Assembly (NCBI GenBank): GCA_007713455.1
Contig: VMRT01000008.1
Coordinates: 1 to 64,000, forward strand
Length of the DNA: 64,000 nt
Source: Pseudomonas sp.
Lineage (GTDB): Bacteria > Pseudomonadota > Gammaproteobacteria > Pseudomonadales > Pseudomonadaceae
Direction of reading: 5' to 3'
Shown: piece by piece, positions 63,411-64,000 of the stretch
How the letters are laid out: each line of letters opens with the position of its first letter
Numbering within the stretch: position 1 is the first letter of the stretch
Notes under the pieces: generated by a model
What the model was told of the DNA's origin: nothing
Databases searched by the model: none
The model's input: the letters and a program-made list of their open reading frames with translations, nothing else
Made by a program: the position numbers and the translations under genes

Positions 63411-64000
63411 TCAGCGAAGCAGCGGCCTGAGCGCCTCGGCCAGTTGCGGGGCCATGCTTACTGCATTGCTTTCATGGGCGATGCAGTCGGTGCTCCAGAT
63501 CTGACCGACGCCGGCAGCGCGGATCACCGCCAGCGCATCATCGGCGAACAGCGCGTGGGTCACGGCGACATCTACCGATGCCGCGCCGGCGGCCAGCAGT
63601 TTCTCCGCGGCATTGGCGAGGGTGCGACCGGAACTGGCGACGTCATCGAGCAGCACCACATGGCGCCTGGAAAACTCCAGCGCCGGCAGTGCGATGTCGA
63701 CCTGGCGATCGCCGTGGCGCACCTTGTTGCACACGCCGTGTTCGAAGCCATGTTCGACGGCGGCGGCTTCGATCCACTGCAGCGCCTCGGCATCCGGGCC
63801 GATCAGCAGGGCATCGGGATGCCGCTCGGCGATCAGTCGTGCCAGCGCCGGTGCCGCGCACAGCGTGACGGCATCTTCCAGCGGCACGGCTTCCTGCAGG
63901 GTGGCGACGCGGTGCAGGTGCGGGTCGACGGTGATCAGCCCGTCGAACTGGCTGGCCAGCAGCTGGCCAAGCACCCGCTGGCTGACCACTTCACCGGGAT
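63411..64000 (-). CDS. Ribose-phosphate pyrophosphokinase-like protein, C-terminal part (5' end outside window)
   Basis: The frame is open to the window edge and gives 196 residues. VVLLDDVASSGRTL is the PRPP-binding loop; the upstream PGExVSQRVLGQLLA segment matches phosphoribosyl diphosphate synthases. The loop differs from classical Prs (DDxxDTAGT) and resembles the archaeal-type branch found beside thymidine phosphorylase genes in pseudomonads. It makes or uses PRPP from ribose 5-phosphate. Confidence 0.85.
   Translation of the reverse strand, partial: PGEVVSQRVLGQLLASQFDGLITVDPHLHRVATLQEAVPLEDAVTLCAAPALARLIAERHPDALLIGPDAEALQWIEAAAVEHGFEHGVCNKVRHGDRQVDIALPALEFSRRHVVLLDDVASSGRTLANAAEKLLAAGAASVDVAVTHALFADDALAVIRAAGVGQIWSTDCIAHESNAVSMAPQLAEALRPLLR

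Overview
The window is a 64 kb stretch of a high-GC gammaproteobacterial chromosome, almost certainly a pseudomonad of the Pseudomonas stutzeri (Stutzerimonas) type. Grounds for this are the order tuf, S10-spc-alpha ribosomal cluster, katA, uvrA, MFS permease, ssb; a neighbourhood of two SDR genes, oprG/ompW and a zinc operon that I recall (from memory, not searched) as P. aeruginosa PA4063-PA4069; a bqs-type Fe(II) two-component cluster; and separate rib loci under an FMN riboswitch. No tRNA, rRNA, CRISPR array, prophage or insertion sequence was recognised.

Layout. 1-14274: the end of tuf, a strong terminator and promoter, then 26 ribosomal protein genes plus secY and rpoA, with an apparent terminator/promoter pair splitting the spc segment between rpsN and rpsH. 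14422-23217: katA, an M14 carboxypeptidase, uvrA, a YajR-like exporter, ssb and an unusual RmlD-like protein. 23210-33194: an epimerase, a frameshifted ompW/oprG behind an ANR/FNR-type box, a six-gene TonB-ExbB-ExbD cluster behind a Fur-like box, and a convergent Zur-type zinc operon (zrgA-like protein, ABC ATPase, permease, DUF3299 protein). 33264-37853: small genes for thiol/sulfur chemistry and RNA or protein modification. 37967-45674: nrdR, ribD, FMN riboswitch, ribE, ribBA-like, ribH, nusB, thiL, pgpA, a periplasmic aspartic protease and ribA.

45671-54204: a small membrane protein, btuF, btuB under a cobalamin riboswitch with a visible ribosome-binding-site hairpin, and sbcC/sbcD. 54205-55282 has no convincing gene. 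It holds two large inverted copies of a multi-hairpin element whose stems differ by compensatory changes; I regard this as the most interesting object in the window. 55283-56376: a WYL-domain regulator divergent from a 33-residue membrane peptide, with an operator-like dyad between them. 56700-61097: a bqsPQRS-like cluster (two PepSY proteins, OmpR-type regulator, RExxE sensor kinase) with a candidate BqsR box, a CusF-like copper protein, a DUF899 protein and a third PepSY protein. 61261-64000: an RluA-type pseudouridine synthase, a Nei/Fpg-type glycosylase with a T9 run, three tandem copies of a 148-bp hairpin repeat, and a PRPP synthetase-like gene cut by the window end.

Metal handling recurs across the right two thirds: Fe via the Fur-like box and the bqs cluster, Zn via the Zur-like operon, Co as B12 through btuB/btuF, and Cu through the CusF-like protein. 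The TonB-ExbB-ExbD cluster may power the outer-membrane uptake steps. Promoter and operator calls were made by eye from consensus matches and spacing; none was computed against a background model.
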